DNA from: Candidatus Brockarchaeota archaeon
GTDB lineage: Archaea; Thermoproteota; EX4484-205; JAAOZP01
Assembly (NCBI GenBank): GCA_017601245.1
Contig: JAFNJB010000023.1
Span: 1-48,573 of the forward strand
Direction of reading: 5' to 3'
Length of the DNA: 48,573 bases
Position 1 is the first letter of the stretch. Each line of letters opens with the position of its first letter. The translations under genes were made by a program, and so were the position numbers. The notes under the pieces were generated by a model that worked only from the letters and a program-made list of their open reading frames with translations, made no database searches and had not been told where the DNA came from. This document shows, piece by piece, positions 19,162 to 27,734 of this stretch.

Positions 19162-20151
19162 ATGGTTAAGAGAGAAGAAGAGAAGACGGAGGTTTTTAAG
19201 TCAATAGAGGATATTCCTGGTGTAGGGCCCTCTACCGCAGCCAAGCTCAGAGAGCTTGGATATACGACCGTTGAAGCTTTGGCAACCGCTACTATAAACG
19301 AACTGGTTGAAGGAGGAATTTCTGATAAGATTGCTGCAAAAATAATATCTTTAGCCAGGAATAGTATTGATGTAAAATTCGTGTCTGCCCTTGAAATACT
19401 GAAACAAAGGGAGCATATACAGAAGTTAACTACGGGAAGTAAGAGGCTTGACGCCCTTCTCGGCGGGGGTTTGGAGACGATGACTATAACAGAGTTCTTT
19501 GGCGAGTTTGGAACTGGAAAGTCTCAGATAAGTCATCAATTGGCTGTTAACGTGCAGCTCCCAGTAGAAAGGGGAGGATTAAACGGTAATACTGTTTATA
19601 TCGATACTGAAAATAGCTTTAGACCTGAACGCATCGTTGCCATGGCTAAGCATCTAGGCTTGGACCCTATTAAAACCGTTGAGAACATTGTTGTTGCTGA
19701 AGCATTCAACTCAGACCATCAAATACTCATTGTTGAAAGACTTGATGAGATAATTAAAAGCAAGAATATAAAGCTGGTTATAGTCGATTCTTTAACGACC
19801 CATTTCAGAAGCGAGTACTTGGGTCGAGAAAGCCTTGTGAAAAGACAGCAGAAGTTGAATGCCCATTTACATAGGCTTGAACGTTTATCCAAGGCATTCA
19901 ACTTAGTAATTGTTGTTACAAACCAGGTTATGGCTAAGCCTGACGAAATATTTGGCCTAGGAGCCTATCCGGTAGGAGGGCATATACTCGCCCATAGGAG
20001 CCATACGAGAGTATATTTGCGAAAAGCCCGGGGTGAGCAGGGCCTTAGAGTAGCACGTTTAATAGTTAGCTTAGATAGGCCCGAGGGAGAATGCCTATTC
20101 AAGATTACGGAGAATGGAATAGAAGATGTTGAAGAGGAAAATATAGAATAG
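19162..20151 (+). CDS. radA: DNA repair and recombination protein RadA
   Basis: 329 aa; HhH IPGVGPSTAAKLRELGYTTVEAL, GEFGTGKSQISHQLAVNVQLP, YIDTENSFRPERI. Confidence 0.97.
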   Translation: MVKREEEKTEVFKSIEDIPGVGPSTAAKLRELGYTTVEALATATINELVEGGISDKIAAKIISLARNSIDVKFVSALEILKQREHIQKLTTGSKRLDALLGGGLETMTITEFFGEFGTGKSQISHQLAVNVQLPVERGGLNGNTVYIDTENSFRPERIVAMAKHLGLDPIKTVENIVVAEAFNSDHQILIVERLDEIIKSKNIKLVIVDSLTTHFRSEYLGRESLVKRQQKLNAHLHRLERLSKAFNLVIVVTNQVMAKPDEIFGLGAYPVGGHILAHRSHTRVYLRKARGEQGLRVARLIVSLDRPEGECLFKITENGIEDVEEENIE

Positions 20152-20161
20152 TATGGTATTC

Positions 20162-21454
20162 TTAAGGCTCTAGCCTAAACCTGTCTCTTGGATAAAGAAC
20201 AACTTCTCTTATGTTGTCTAATTTCAGAAGACTCATCAAAAGCCTCTCTAGGCCAACCCCCCACCCGGCGTGTGGGGGCATGCCATATCCGAATGCTTTA
20301 AGGTGGTAGGAGAAATTACTTGGATTCAGGTTTTTTTCAATCAATTGCTTTATGAGCTTCTCCTTATTCTCTTCTCTAGTACCTCCTGAACCGAGTTCTA
20401 GAGGACCATAGTTTAAGTCGAAAGACTCTGAAGTACCATCGTCATTCATCTTTATGTAAAAAGGCTTAGTTTTACTGGGCCAATGTGTTATAAAGTAGTA
20501 TTCATTATTCAATTCTTCTAGGTTTCTCAATTCCTCGCTTCCAATATCATCACCGAAATCCACTTTGATACCCTTATTGTTAAGCTTGGAAATAACCTCT
20601 TCATACTTAAGCTTCTTCAAGGGGATTTGCGGTATTGTTACTTTTACTCCTAATGTTTCTAATTCGTTTTTACATCTTTCAATTATCTTCTCATGTACGT
20701 ATTTTATCATTCTCTCACAAATAGACATTACATCGTACATATCTGCAAAAGCTACTTCAATATCTATGGAAGTAAATTCGTTCAAATGTTTAGTCGTGTT
20801 GAATGGTTCTGCTCTGAAGAAAGGACCTATTTCAAATACTTTTTCAAACCCTATGACCATTTGTTCTTTAAACAACTGAGGACTTTGAGCAAGATAAGCT
20901 ATCTTATCGAAATATGGTAACGGAAACAGTGCAGCACCCCCTTCCGTAGCCGAGGCGATTATTCTGGGAGTGATTATTTCAACGAAGTCGTTTTCATGGA
21001 AAAATTCTCTTAAAATCTGCAATAGGGCACTTTTTATTAAGAATATGCTTTTAACCCTCGGCCTGAATACGTCAAGGGGCCTAGCGTCTAGCCTAGTATC
21101 TAAATTGCTCTTTATTCTTTCCGTTGGGTCTAAAGGCAGCGGATGTTCCGAAACATTCAGTATTCTTATCTGAATAGGATCTATCTCAAGCCCTCTTGGA
21201 GCCTGCGGTACTTTCTTAACTCTACCAATAACCTCTATTACGTCGCTAAGCTTTATTCTATCTATTACCTGTTCAACCTCTGGGCTAGACTTGTTTCTAA
21301 CCCATGCGATTTGTATTTTACCCCACCTATCTGCCAGAATTATGAATTTTATCCCGCCAAGGTCCCTTCTATCAAGTGCCCATCCGTAGAGCTTGACTAT
21401 TTTTCCTTCGTCGTCAGGCGTTACTTCAATACTTCTCTTCCGGTCTTCAAGCAT
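20162..21454 (-). CDS. aspS: aspartyl-tRNA synthetase
   Basis: 430 aa; FVEIITPRIIASATEGGAALFPLPYFDKIAYLAQSPQLFKEQMV, FRAEPFNTTKHLNEFTSIDIE, GWGVGLERLLMSLL. Confidence 0.95.
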   Translation of the reverse strand: MLEDRKRSIEVTPDDEGKIVKLYGWALDRRDLGGIKFIILADRWGKIQIAWVRNKSSPEVEQVIDRIKLSDVIEVIGRVKKVPQAPRGLEIDPIQIRILNVSEHPLPLDPTERIKSNLDTRLDARPLDVFRPRVKSIFLIKSALLQILREFFHENDFVEIITPRIIASATEGGAALFPLPYFDKIAYLAQSPQLFKEQMVIGFEKVFEIGPFFRAEPFNTTKHLNEFTSIDIEVAFADMYDVMSICERMIKYVHEKIIERCKNELETLGVKVTIPQIPLKKLKYEEVISKLNNKGIKVDFGDDIGSEELRNLEELNNEYYFITHWPSKTKPFYIKMNDDGTSESFDLNYGPLELGSGGTREENKEKLIKQLIEKNLNPSNFSYHLKAFGYGMPPHAGWGVGLERLLMSLLKLDNIREVVLYPRDRFRLEP

Positions 21455-21467
21455 TTTTCATCAACTC

Positions 21468-21962
21468 TCAGGCTTGAAACCTAGCGTTAATCCCAATTCT
21501 CTTAGCAAGCTTCTCAAGCTTCTGCAAATATGCTTCATCTGCTTTACCGCTCTCTAGTATAACTTTGAACTCAGTTATGTTTCCGGGTAACCATATTTTG
21601 CTTAAGCCAGTTATCCTCAGAGGATATACCAATTCCTCGAGTTTTCTTTTCTGATCCTTCCTGTAATCTATCACGATTACCCTTTTACTATCTGTATCCT
21701 TCATGATTTTTCCAATCAGCATCTCGTTCTCCCTAATAATTCTAACACCGTCATTATTGCTCAATATGAGTAGAAAATCGTCTTCTTTGTAAGCCTTTTT
21801 AAATTCTATCTTATCTGCGCCACGTATCCTATCTGCTTCTTCCAGAAGTATCCTACAGACTAAAAGATCAAGCTCATCACTCTTACCAGTTTCTATAAGT
21901 TCTCTGCATTTCTGACATAGGCTTCCGCTTTTCGCACAGAAATCGCAGAAAGGTATTTTCAT
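21468..21962 (-). CDS. archaeal NusA-like/KH-domain transcription factor family protein
   Basis: 164 aa; N-terminal CDFCAKSGSLCQKC zinc motif followed by KH-like region. Confidence 0.6.
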   Translation of the reverse strand: MKIPFCDFCAKSGSLCQKCRELIETGKSDELDLLVCRILLEEADRIRGADKIEFKKAYKEDDFLLILSNNDGVRIIRENEMLIGKIMKDTDSKRVIVIDYRKDQKRKLEELVYPLRITGLSKIWLPGNITEFKVILESGKADEAYLQKLEKLAKRIGINARFQA

Positions 21963-22065
21963 GTGTTACTTTCCCAATTGGAAAATACTTTTTAAACCTT
22001 CCCATTTTGAAGTTCAATAGTGAGGTAAACCTTTAAAAAACCAGAGTAAAACAGTTAGGTCAGCA

Positions 22066-22236
22066 ATGAAGATAAGCGACCCTGTGTTAATAGAGATCGT
22101 AAAGAAACGCAGGCTCCGTTTCATGATATGTAGAAAATGTGGTGCGAGGAATGCTATTACTGCCAAGAAGTGTAGGAAATGCCATAGTAAGAATTTAAGG
22201 CCCAAGAGGACGGAGTTAAGGGCTAAGAAAGGATAG
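22066..22236 (+). CDS. rpl40e: ribosomal protein eL40
   Basis: 56 aa: MKISDPVLIEIVKKRRLRFMICRKCGARNAITAKKCRKCHSKNLRPKRTELRAKKG*; CxxC...CxxC L40e pattern; below track cutoff. Confidence 0.9.
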   Translation: MKISDPVLIEIVKKRRLRFMICRKCGARNAITAKKCRKCHSKNLRPKRTELRAKKG

Positions 22237-22285
22237 TAGAATTCTAGAGAAAAGAATATAAGAGCATTCTGATTATTAGGTTATC

Positions 22286-22377
22286 GGGCCGGTCGTTCAG
22301 ATGGTTAGGACGCTGCCCTCACACGGCAGAGGTCGCCGGTTCGAGTAGTTTAATCCTCGGAAATCCGGCCCGGCCCA
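22286..22377 (+). tRNA. tRNA-Val(CAC) with an 18-nt T-loop intron (22346-22363)
   Basis: Acceptor GGGCCGG/CCGGCCC, D-stem GTTC/GGAC, anticodon CTGCC-CTCACAC-GGCAG, T-stem GCCGG/CCGGC interrupted by 25-nt loop; removing tagtttaatcctcggaaa gives UUCGAGU. Confidence 0.88.
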
Positions 22378-22556
22378 CTGAGCAAATTAATCTAAAGAAC
22401 TAGTCATAAGGGTAATAGGCATTATTGTAACTTTACGAAGTTCTTTTTACATTAGTGCTAATGACTTGATACGTTATTAATATTGTCCTACTCTCTGTTT
22501 GCGAATCCTGATTCACTGTTTTAAATACTTGGTTCTATGACAGGAAAAGCCTTGAA

Positions 22557-23834
22557 CTAAATAGTATAAATTTCTCCGATTTTCGGAGCAAAAGCTTCTA
22601 ATCCTAATTCTTCTCTTGCATACTCTGCAAGAGCCTCACAGTTTTCCGATTCACCGTGAACTATGAACGTCTTGTTTGCATTAATCTTTCTAATTAATTC
22701 CCTAAGCTGATCCTTATCACTATGTGAAGAAAGCTCGAAGTGTTTTATCTCAGATTTAGCTTTAACGAATTTACCGTCTACTGTGATTATTCCCTTTTCA
22801 AGCAGAATCCTTCCGGGAGTCCCCTCAACTTGATAGCTAACAAACGCTATTAAATTCCTCTTTGAATCTCCTACTTTCTTCAAATAGAAGTTCACGGGTC
22901 CGCCTTGCAACATGCCAGCAGGGGTAACTATTACTCCAGGATTTTTTAAAGCATCTTCTCTTTGTCCCTGAGTATTTATCCATATTACTTCTTCTGCTGC
23001 CTTTTCCAAGAGAGCGGGGTTTGACAACCAATTGGGAAAATCGAACAGTATCTGAGTTACTGCTTTAGCCATACCATCATAATATACATCATACGGAAAA
23101 GAATATTTTTTCAATATTGTTATAACCTCCTGAGACCTTCCTATTCCAAAGGCCGGTACGAGTACTGTACCCTTTCTTTCAACAACTTCCTTAAGTTTCT
23201 TAACGAATTTTATTTCAACCTCCTCTCTAATCGGATGATTTTTATTAGCATAAGTGCTTTCTACTATTGCCACGTCTATTGGAGGATAATCCGTAAAAGC
23301 GCCCTTAAGTAGAGTAGTTTCAACAGTATTAATGTCTCCCGTGTAAAGAATTCTCTTCCCCTTGAATTCTAATAAAACTTGGCCCCCTCCCGGAGTATGT
23401 CCTGCTCTTAAAAATGTTAGTTTAAAACCATTTCTTGAAACTTCTTGGTCATACTCTAGCTTTTCAGATTTCTCTATAAACCTGTCTACTTCAAGAACTT
23501 CGAAAGGCAACATGCCTTTTGACACCTTTATGAAATCTAATAGTATTAACCTTGCTAAGGGTGCCGTAAGTTTAGTTAGAAAAGACCTCCTACCCGAGCC
23601 TATGAAGAAAATAGGAGCAGCACCAACATGATCTAAGTGAGCATGGGTGATGATTATTTCATCCACTTCCCGTGGGGGGACGTGCATTGGATACTTCACA
23701 CTTCCTCCGGAAAGCATTACACCAGCATCTAGAAGAAAACGCCTATCTTCATCAGCCAGGTATATGGCAGACCTACCTACTTCACGAACACCCCCTAAAA
23801 ATTTTATAAGCATTTTTTCTAATCCTCTTTCCAA
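22557..23834 (-). CDS. beta-CASP metallo-beta-lactamase ribonuclease (aCPSF2/RNase J-like); first 7 codons uncertain
   Basis: 425 aa; ITHAHLDHVGAAP, TPGGGQVLLEFKGKRILYTGDINT, VESTYANKNHP, VPAFGIGRSQEV, SSHSDKDQL. Confidence 0.88.
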   Translation of the reverse strand: MERGLEKMLIKFLGGVREVGRSAIYLADEDRRFLLDAGVMLSGGSVKYPMHVPPREVDEIIITHAHLDHVGAAPIFFIGSGRRSFLTKLTAPLARLILLDFIKVSKGMLPFEVLEVDRFIEKSEKLEYDQEVSRNGFKLTFLRAGHTPGGGQVLLEFKGKRILYTGDINTVETTLLKGAFTDYPPIDVAIVESTYANKNHPIREEVEIKFVKKLKEVVERKGTVLVPAFGIGRSQEVITILKKYSFPYDVYYDGMAKAVTQILFDFPNWLSNPALLEKAAEEVIWINTQGQREDALKNPGVIVTPAGMLQGGPVNFYLKKVGDSKRNLIAFVSYQVEGTPGRILLEKGIITVDGKFVKAKSEIKHFELSSHSDKDQLRELIRKINANKTFIVHGESENCEALAEYAREELGLEAFAPKIGEIYTI

Positions 23835-23892
23835 AGTCTATTTTCATGCCATTATTTAAGGTTTAATAAGAAGGGAGACACGGATTTATGAG

Positions 23893-24528
23893 ATGTTGAA
23901 AAAGGTTCTAGATAACAAGTTTGAGGCGGCGGATTGTATGATGATATGTTTACCCGGCATTGGTTTGGTAGGTTCTTTAACCGGCGAGCTTTTTATCGAA
24001 TCGGCTTCTGAAAAAACCACACTATTAGAACTTTATCCGGAATCACTCCTCTACGTATCAGTAGCCTCTAAGGATGGGTTAATAGCCTTGCCGAGAATAA
24101 GCGTTAACAGGATTTTTATAAAGGATTTGGGGAGTCTTTTAATAGTTAAAGGGACGTCTCAGCCAACTACTCAAATAAACCAGTACGAATTAGCCGAGAC
24201 TCTCGTAGAGATTGCTGAAAAACACAATATTAAAATCATAATTGGTGTAGGAGGGTATGCTATTCCACATGTAAGTGATAAGAGGAAGGTATATCTCTCA
24301 TCGTCTGATTGGAAAGCCTCTATGATCGGGGCTTCATTAGGATTTCTACCTTTAAGAGGGACTGTTGTTGGTGCTGCTGGTTTAGTTCCGGGCCTTGCAA
24401 GCCTGCATGGTTTGAACAGTGCATGTGTACTTGTGGAAACCAGGGGTGAAGGGGCTGATTTAACAGCTGCCCAAACCGCTTACAATAATATAAAGGATTT
24501 TCTTAAAAAATACTTGAAAGGAGCTTAA
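23893..24528 (+). CDS. PAC2-family proteasome assembly chaperone-like protein
   Basis: 211 aa; MICLPGIGLVGSLTGELFIES, GLIALPRISVNRIF, VGGYAIPH, VVGAAGLVPGLASLHGLNSACVLVETRG. Confidence 0.8.
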   Translation: MLKKVLDNKFEAADCMMICLPGIGLVGSLTGELFIESASEKTTLLELYPESLLYVSVASKDGLIALPRISVNRIFIKDLGSLLIVKGTSQPTTQINQYELAETLVEIAEKHNIKIIIGVGGYAIPHVSDKRKVYLSSSDWKASMIGASLGFLPLRGTVVGAAGLVPGLASLHGLNSACVLVETRGEGADLTAAQTAYNNIKDFLKKYLKGA

Positions 24529-24530
24529 TT

Positions 24531-24950
24531 TTAGGATTCTGAAATTTCCTTAATGAACTCATTATATATTTCACTTACCTTTTCTGCTGCAAGGCCACTT
24601 CCCTCGACGACACCGTTCTCAGTAACTCTTATTCTATTCATCACTATAATTACGCCGGCTTCTTCATTATACTGTACCATTTTTGGAAAGACTCTTTCTA
24701 TTCTCTCAGCTAGTTTCCTTAAATCAACAATTGCCTTCTTGAGTTCTATTCTTTTTACATCTCTGCCATTTAGTATAATCTTTGGTATCTTACTACCATC
24801 TTTTAATTCTACATTGTTTAGAATTACTGAAAAAGTATCGATATCCAAAGATGCCAAGTTGCCTGAAAATTCCTCGCCACTTTGAGTAATTACAACGACT
24901 TTTTTCCCTAATAGACGATTGACTTCCGTTGTAAACCCTGTCCTCATCAT
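24531..24950 (-). CDS. archaeal Sm-like protein with C-terminal extension (SmAP3-like)
   Basis: 139 aa; LGKKVVVITQSGEEFSGNLASLDIDTFSVILNNVELKDGSKIPKIILNGRDVKRIEL Sm fold plus ~75 aa C-terminal domain. Confidence 0.75.
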   Translation of the reverse strand: MMRTGFTTEVNRLLGKKVVVITQSGEEFSGNLASLDIDTFSVILNNVELKDGSKIPKIILNGRDVKRIELKKAIVDLRKLAERIERVFPKMVQYNEEAGVIIVMNRIRVTENGVVEGSGLAAEKVSEIYNEFIKEISES

Positions 24951-25065
24951 CTTAACTCATTTTTACACTACACTCCCTATTTTTAATACTTTCTGGGATA
25001 AGTGGATTACTTTCAAGTATAACTCTATTACATAGTAGCTTTTATCGATTAACAAAGCTATTCTT

Positions 25066-25986
25066 TTGAAGATGTATCAGGAAGTTATTAAAGATATTAC
25101 AGAATGTCCCAGTTGTAACGCTATTCTATTAAATTCGGGAGGGGAACTTGTCTGTAGTAAATGCGGTCTAGTAGTTAATAACTTAGACAAGTACGTAATC
25201 CATTCATATCAAACCCATACTGTTCAAAGGGAACCGAGTTATGGGAGCATTATCGAGAACAAAATGCCTATCAGAAACCTCTCTTTACTGCAAAAAAGCA
25301 TATCTTCTCCAAAGAAGAGTGAAATTGAATTAATATGGCTAATAGATAAATTATGTGATAGTTTCCATCTGGGCCCATCAATAAAACATGATTCTCACAA
25401 GATTGGTTTAAACTTACTACGCGTATTGAAAAGTAACCGTGGAAGGATTAATAAAGCGGCTATTGCAACGTATTCCGTAGTTACTGCAGCAAGGTTTCAC
25501 GGCTTAAGCGTAACTCCTCATTATAAGAAGATAATAACATATTTACAGGGTATTGGTCTTAAGGTTAAAACAAAAGATATTCTACAAGTAATATCTGCAG
25601 CTAGGGAAATAGGCTTTATGGAAATGAGAAACGATGTTGAAAAAACAATCATTGAAATAATATCTATGATTGTCAGGAATAACAATTATCTTAAAAAACT
25701 TAAGCCGGAGGATCAGGTTAGTTATATCAGAAATCTTAAAACAATTTCATTTAGGATATTTAACGATCTGAAAGCTAAACATTACTACTTTAGAAGTAAG
25801 AATCCAATAATATGCATAGCTTCAGTTATTTACGCAGCATCTAAAGAAGCGGCAGCAATTTTAAACATTAAAAACCCAATTACTCAAAGAGAGTTGGCTG
25901 AATACATAGGTTATGCAGAGTATAGTGTTAGAGAAACGTATGAAGAGTTGTTTGGTAAAAACTCAACAGCCTCCAATTCCTCATAA
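25066..25986 (+). CDS. divergent transcription initiation factor TFB paralog
   Basis: 306 aa; zinc ribbon CPSCNAILLNSGGELVCSKCGLVV and two cyclin-like repeats (RINKAAIATYSVVTAARFHG, ITQRELAEYIGYAEYSVRETYEEL); canonical B-reader (EWRAF...R.G.P) not evident. Confidence 0.8.
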   Translation: MKMYQEVIKDITECPSCNAILLNSGGELVCSKCGLVVNNLDKYVIHSYQTHTVQREPSYGSIIENKMPIRNLSLLQKSISSPKKSEIELIWLIDKLCDSFHLGPSIKHDSHKIGLNLLRVLKSNRGRINKAAIATYSVVTAARFHGLSVTPHYKKIITYLQGIGLKVKTKDILQVISAAREIGFMEMRNDVEKTIIEIISMIVRNNNYLKKLKPEDQVSYIRNLKTISFRIFNDLKAKHYYFRSKNPIICIASVIYAASKEAAAILNIKNPITQRELAEYIGYAEYSVRETYEELFGKNSTASNSS

Positions 25987-26445
25987 CTTTCTTAACGCAC
26001 GCATTATTCTATTACTGCGCTTAAATGAGAAACATCCTTCATAATCCTCTATGTAGACTTCTGCAATTATCTCTATTACGTATTCGTCTTCATTATCATG
26101 GTAAATGATTGATTCTTGAAAACGAATTCCTAATCCGCATTTTTCTAAGAAATCCTTAGTTCTTTGAATTCTTTCCATAAAGTTTTCAATCTCTTTCTCT
26201 AGTATTTCCTTTACTGTTGAAAAATTTCCTTCACAACAACTTATGCTTTTGTCCAAGATGACGTTTATACTTTCAAAGAAATCGTTTATACAATGATCTG
26301 CCAACATTATTCTCGATTTCTGTTTTAAATAACTTATTGAGAGCTCACTCTCCATTATAATAATAAGGTTTGTCGTAAGTAGAATAAATGCTATCAGGAT
26401 AGAAACAGGTATTATGATAAACCATGTTTTAATCATCCTTGACAC
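25981..26445 (-). CDS. single-TM exported protein, pilus-locus associated
   Basis: 154 aa; N-term MSRMIKTWFIIIPVSILIAFILLTTNLIII TM then charged/Cys-containing domain; overlaps next gene by 17 nt. Confidence 0.6.
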   Translation of the reverse strand: MSRMIKTWFIIIPVSILIAFILLTTNLIIIMESELSISYLKQKSRIMLADHCINDFFESINVILDKSISCCEGNFSTVKEILEKEIENFMERIQRTKDFLEKCGLGIRFQESIIYHDNEDEYVIEIIAEVYIEDYEGCFSFKRSNRIMRALRKL

Positions 26446-26806
26446 CTATTGTTAGATATACCACGTCTTCACTAGTAATCTTTATTGCTCTAATGTATCT
26501 TACTCGTTCCCTAGGTATTGTTAAGACATTATTATAAAGGGTAGTTTTCCCATTGTTCTCACTATAAAGCTCTATATTAACCCATTTAACTCCATTAGAG
26601 TTTAAGAACTCAACCAATTTATTGAGTAAAGCCTCAATATTATTTTCTTGGTTAAATATTGAAAGCATATTAACTTCCACTTTTAAATCTTCACTAATAC
26701 TGGATATTAATTCGAATTTCATTTTCAAATATTGAGAAACGATTATTATAGATGTCAATAGGAATATGCCCAAGACCGTTATTAAAACATCTTCTAGAAA
26801 ATGCAT
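26429..26806 (-). CDS. single-TM protein, pilus-locus associated
   Basis: 125 aa; MHFLEDVLITVLGIFLLTSIIIVSQYLK TM. Confidence 0.6.
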   Translation of the reverse strand: MHFLEDVLITVLGIFLLTSIIIVSQYLKMKFELISSISEDLKVEVNMLSIFNQENNIEALLNKLVEFLNSNGVKWVNIELYSENNGKTTLYNNVLTIPRERVRYIRAIKITSEDVVYLTIGVKDD

Positions 26807-26812
26807 ATGTTC

Positions 26813-26944
26813 TTAGCACCCCTCGATAAAACTTATGATAATAGTCACATTGTGTAATGTGATTAAAATGGCTAAACCGACTTCAATTATTAACAGTATT
26901 AGTACGAATGAAGAAAACAAAAAGTCTAATAGTTTATCGCTCAT
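26813..26944 (-). CDS. 43-aa single-TM microprotein
   Basis: MSDKLLDFLFSSFVLILLIIEVGLAILITLHNVTIIISFIEGC*; ATG overlaps the stop of 26941-27324; below track cutoff. Confidence 0.55.
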   Translation of the reverse strand: MSDKLLDFLFSSFVLILLIIEVGLAILITLHNVTIIISFIEGC

Positions 26945-27324
26945 TTTCTAGTAAAAATAACTTCTTTATCTAGTGTTTCAATAAGGTACTTGACTCCAGG
27001 TTCTAAGAATGCTTCGTTAAACGAATAATGATCCACCTCCCCTTCAGAGACACAAATACCCTGGATGATGATGTAGTATTTATTGCCTTTAAGCAGTATC
27101 GAATAATCAATTAAGGGGATATTTGGCATAGATATAGTTAGGCTGCATCCGTATCTTGCTGAAAGATCGGCGTATTTTCCTATAATCGAAATTATGCCTT
27201 TAGAAACATTGTTTAAAAATTCTACTTTTAACACGTTGATAACATTAAGGAGAATAACCCCTATGATGACTGATGTAGAGAGCCAGAGAATATCTTTCAA
27301 GTGTTCTTCAAGTATTTCGCTCAA
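26941..27324 (-). CDS. single-TM protein, pilus-locus associated
   Basis: 127 aa; DILWLSTSVIIGVILLNVINVLKVEFL TM; tightly packed with neighbours. Confidence 0.6.
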   Translation of the reverse strand: MSEILEEHLKDILWLSTSVIIGVILLNVINVLKVEFLNNVSKGIISIIGKYADLSARYGCSLTISMPNIPLIDYSILLKGNKYYIIIQGICVSEGEVDHYSFNEAFLEPGVKYLIETLDKEVIFTRK

Positions 27325-27338
27325 TTGAAATCACCTCA

Positions 27339-27479
27339 TCAACTAGTAATGAGTCTAAATACGACTTCGTATAGCTGCTTAATCATAGGAATTACTTTAT
27401 CAATCAGGTAAGCAATACTCATGCTAAAGATTACTATCGAAAAGAATATTATCAAGCTTTTCTCTAAGAGATTACTCAT
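27339..27479 (-). CDS. 46-aa single-TM microprotein
   Basis: MSNLLEKSLIIFFSIVIFSMSIAYLIDKVIPMIKQLYEVVFRLITS*; first gene of the divergent cluster; below track cutoff. Confidence 0.5.
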   Translation of the reverse strand: MSNLLEKSLIIFFSIVIFSMSIAYLIDKVIPMIKQLYEVVFRLITS

Positions 27480-27575
27480 CTTTTAGCCTCAATGAGAAAA
27501 TCCTAAAGATGCTTATAACCACCAATATTTGGCGACATAGGTGAATAAATAATTTTTCAACTAATCTCAAAAGGA

Positions 27576-27734
27576 TTGATTGATAAAGATGAGCTACTAG
27601 TTAGCGCAATACTTCAGGAAATAGAGGATTTGAAGGTCAATCTAAGTAAACTTAATAACAGAGTTCTAAGGCTAGAGAGAAGATATCGTGAATTAAGCAG
27701 TTTCTTAAGGTGGCTTCCAAATGAGCAAGACTAA
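27576..27734 (+). CDS. 52-aa coiled-coil microprotein (TTG start)
   Basis: MIDKDELLVSAILQEIEDLKVNLSKLNNRVLRLERRYRELSSFLRWLPNEQD*; overlaps start of secretion ATPase by 14 nt. Confidence 0.45.
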   Translation: MIDKDELLVSAILQEIEDLKVNLSKLNNRVLRLERRYRELSSFLRWLPNEQD

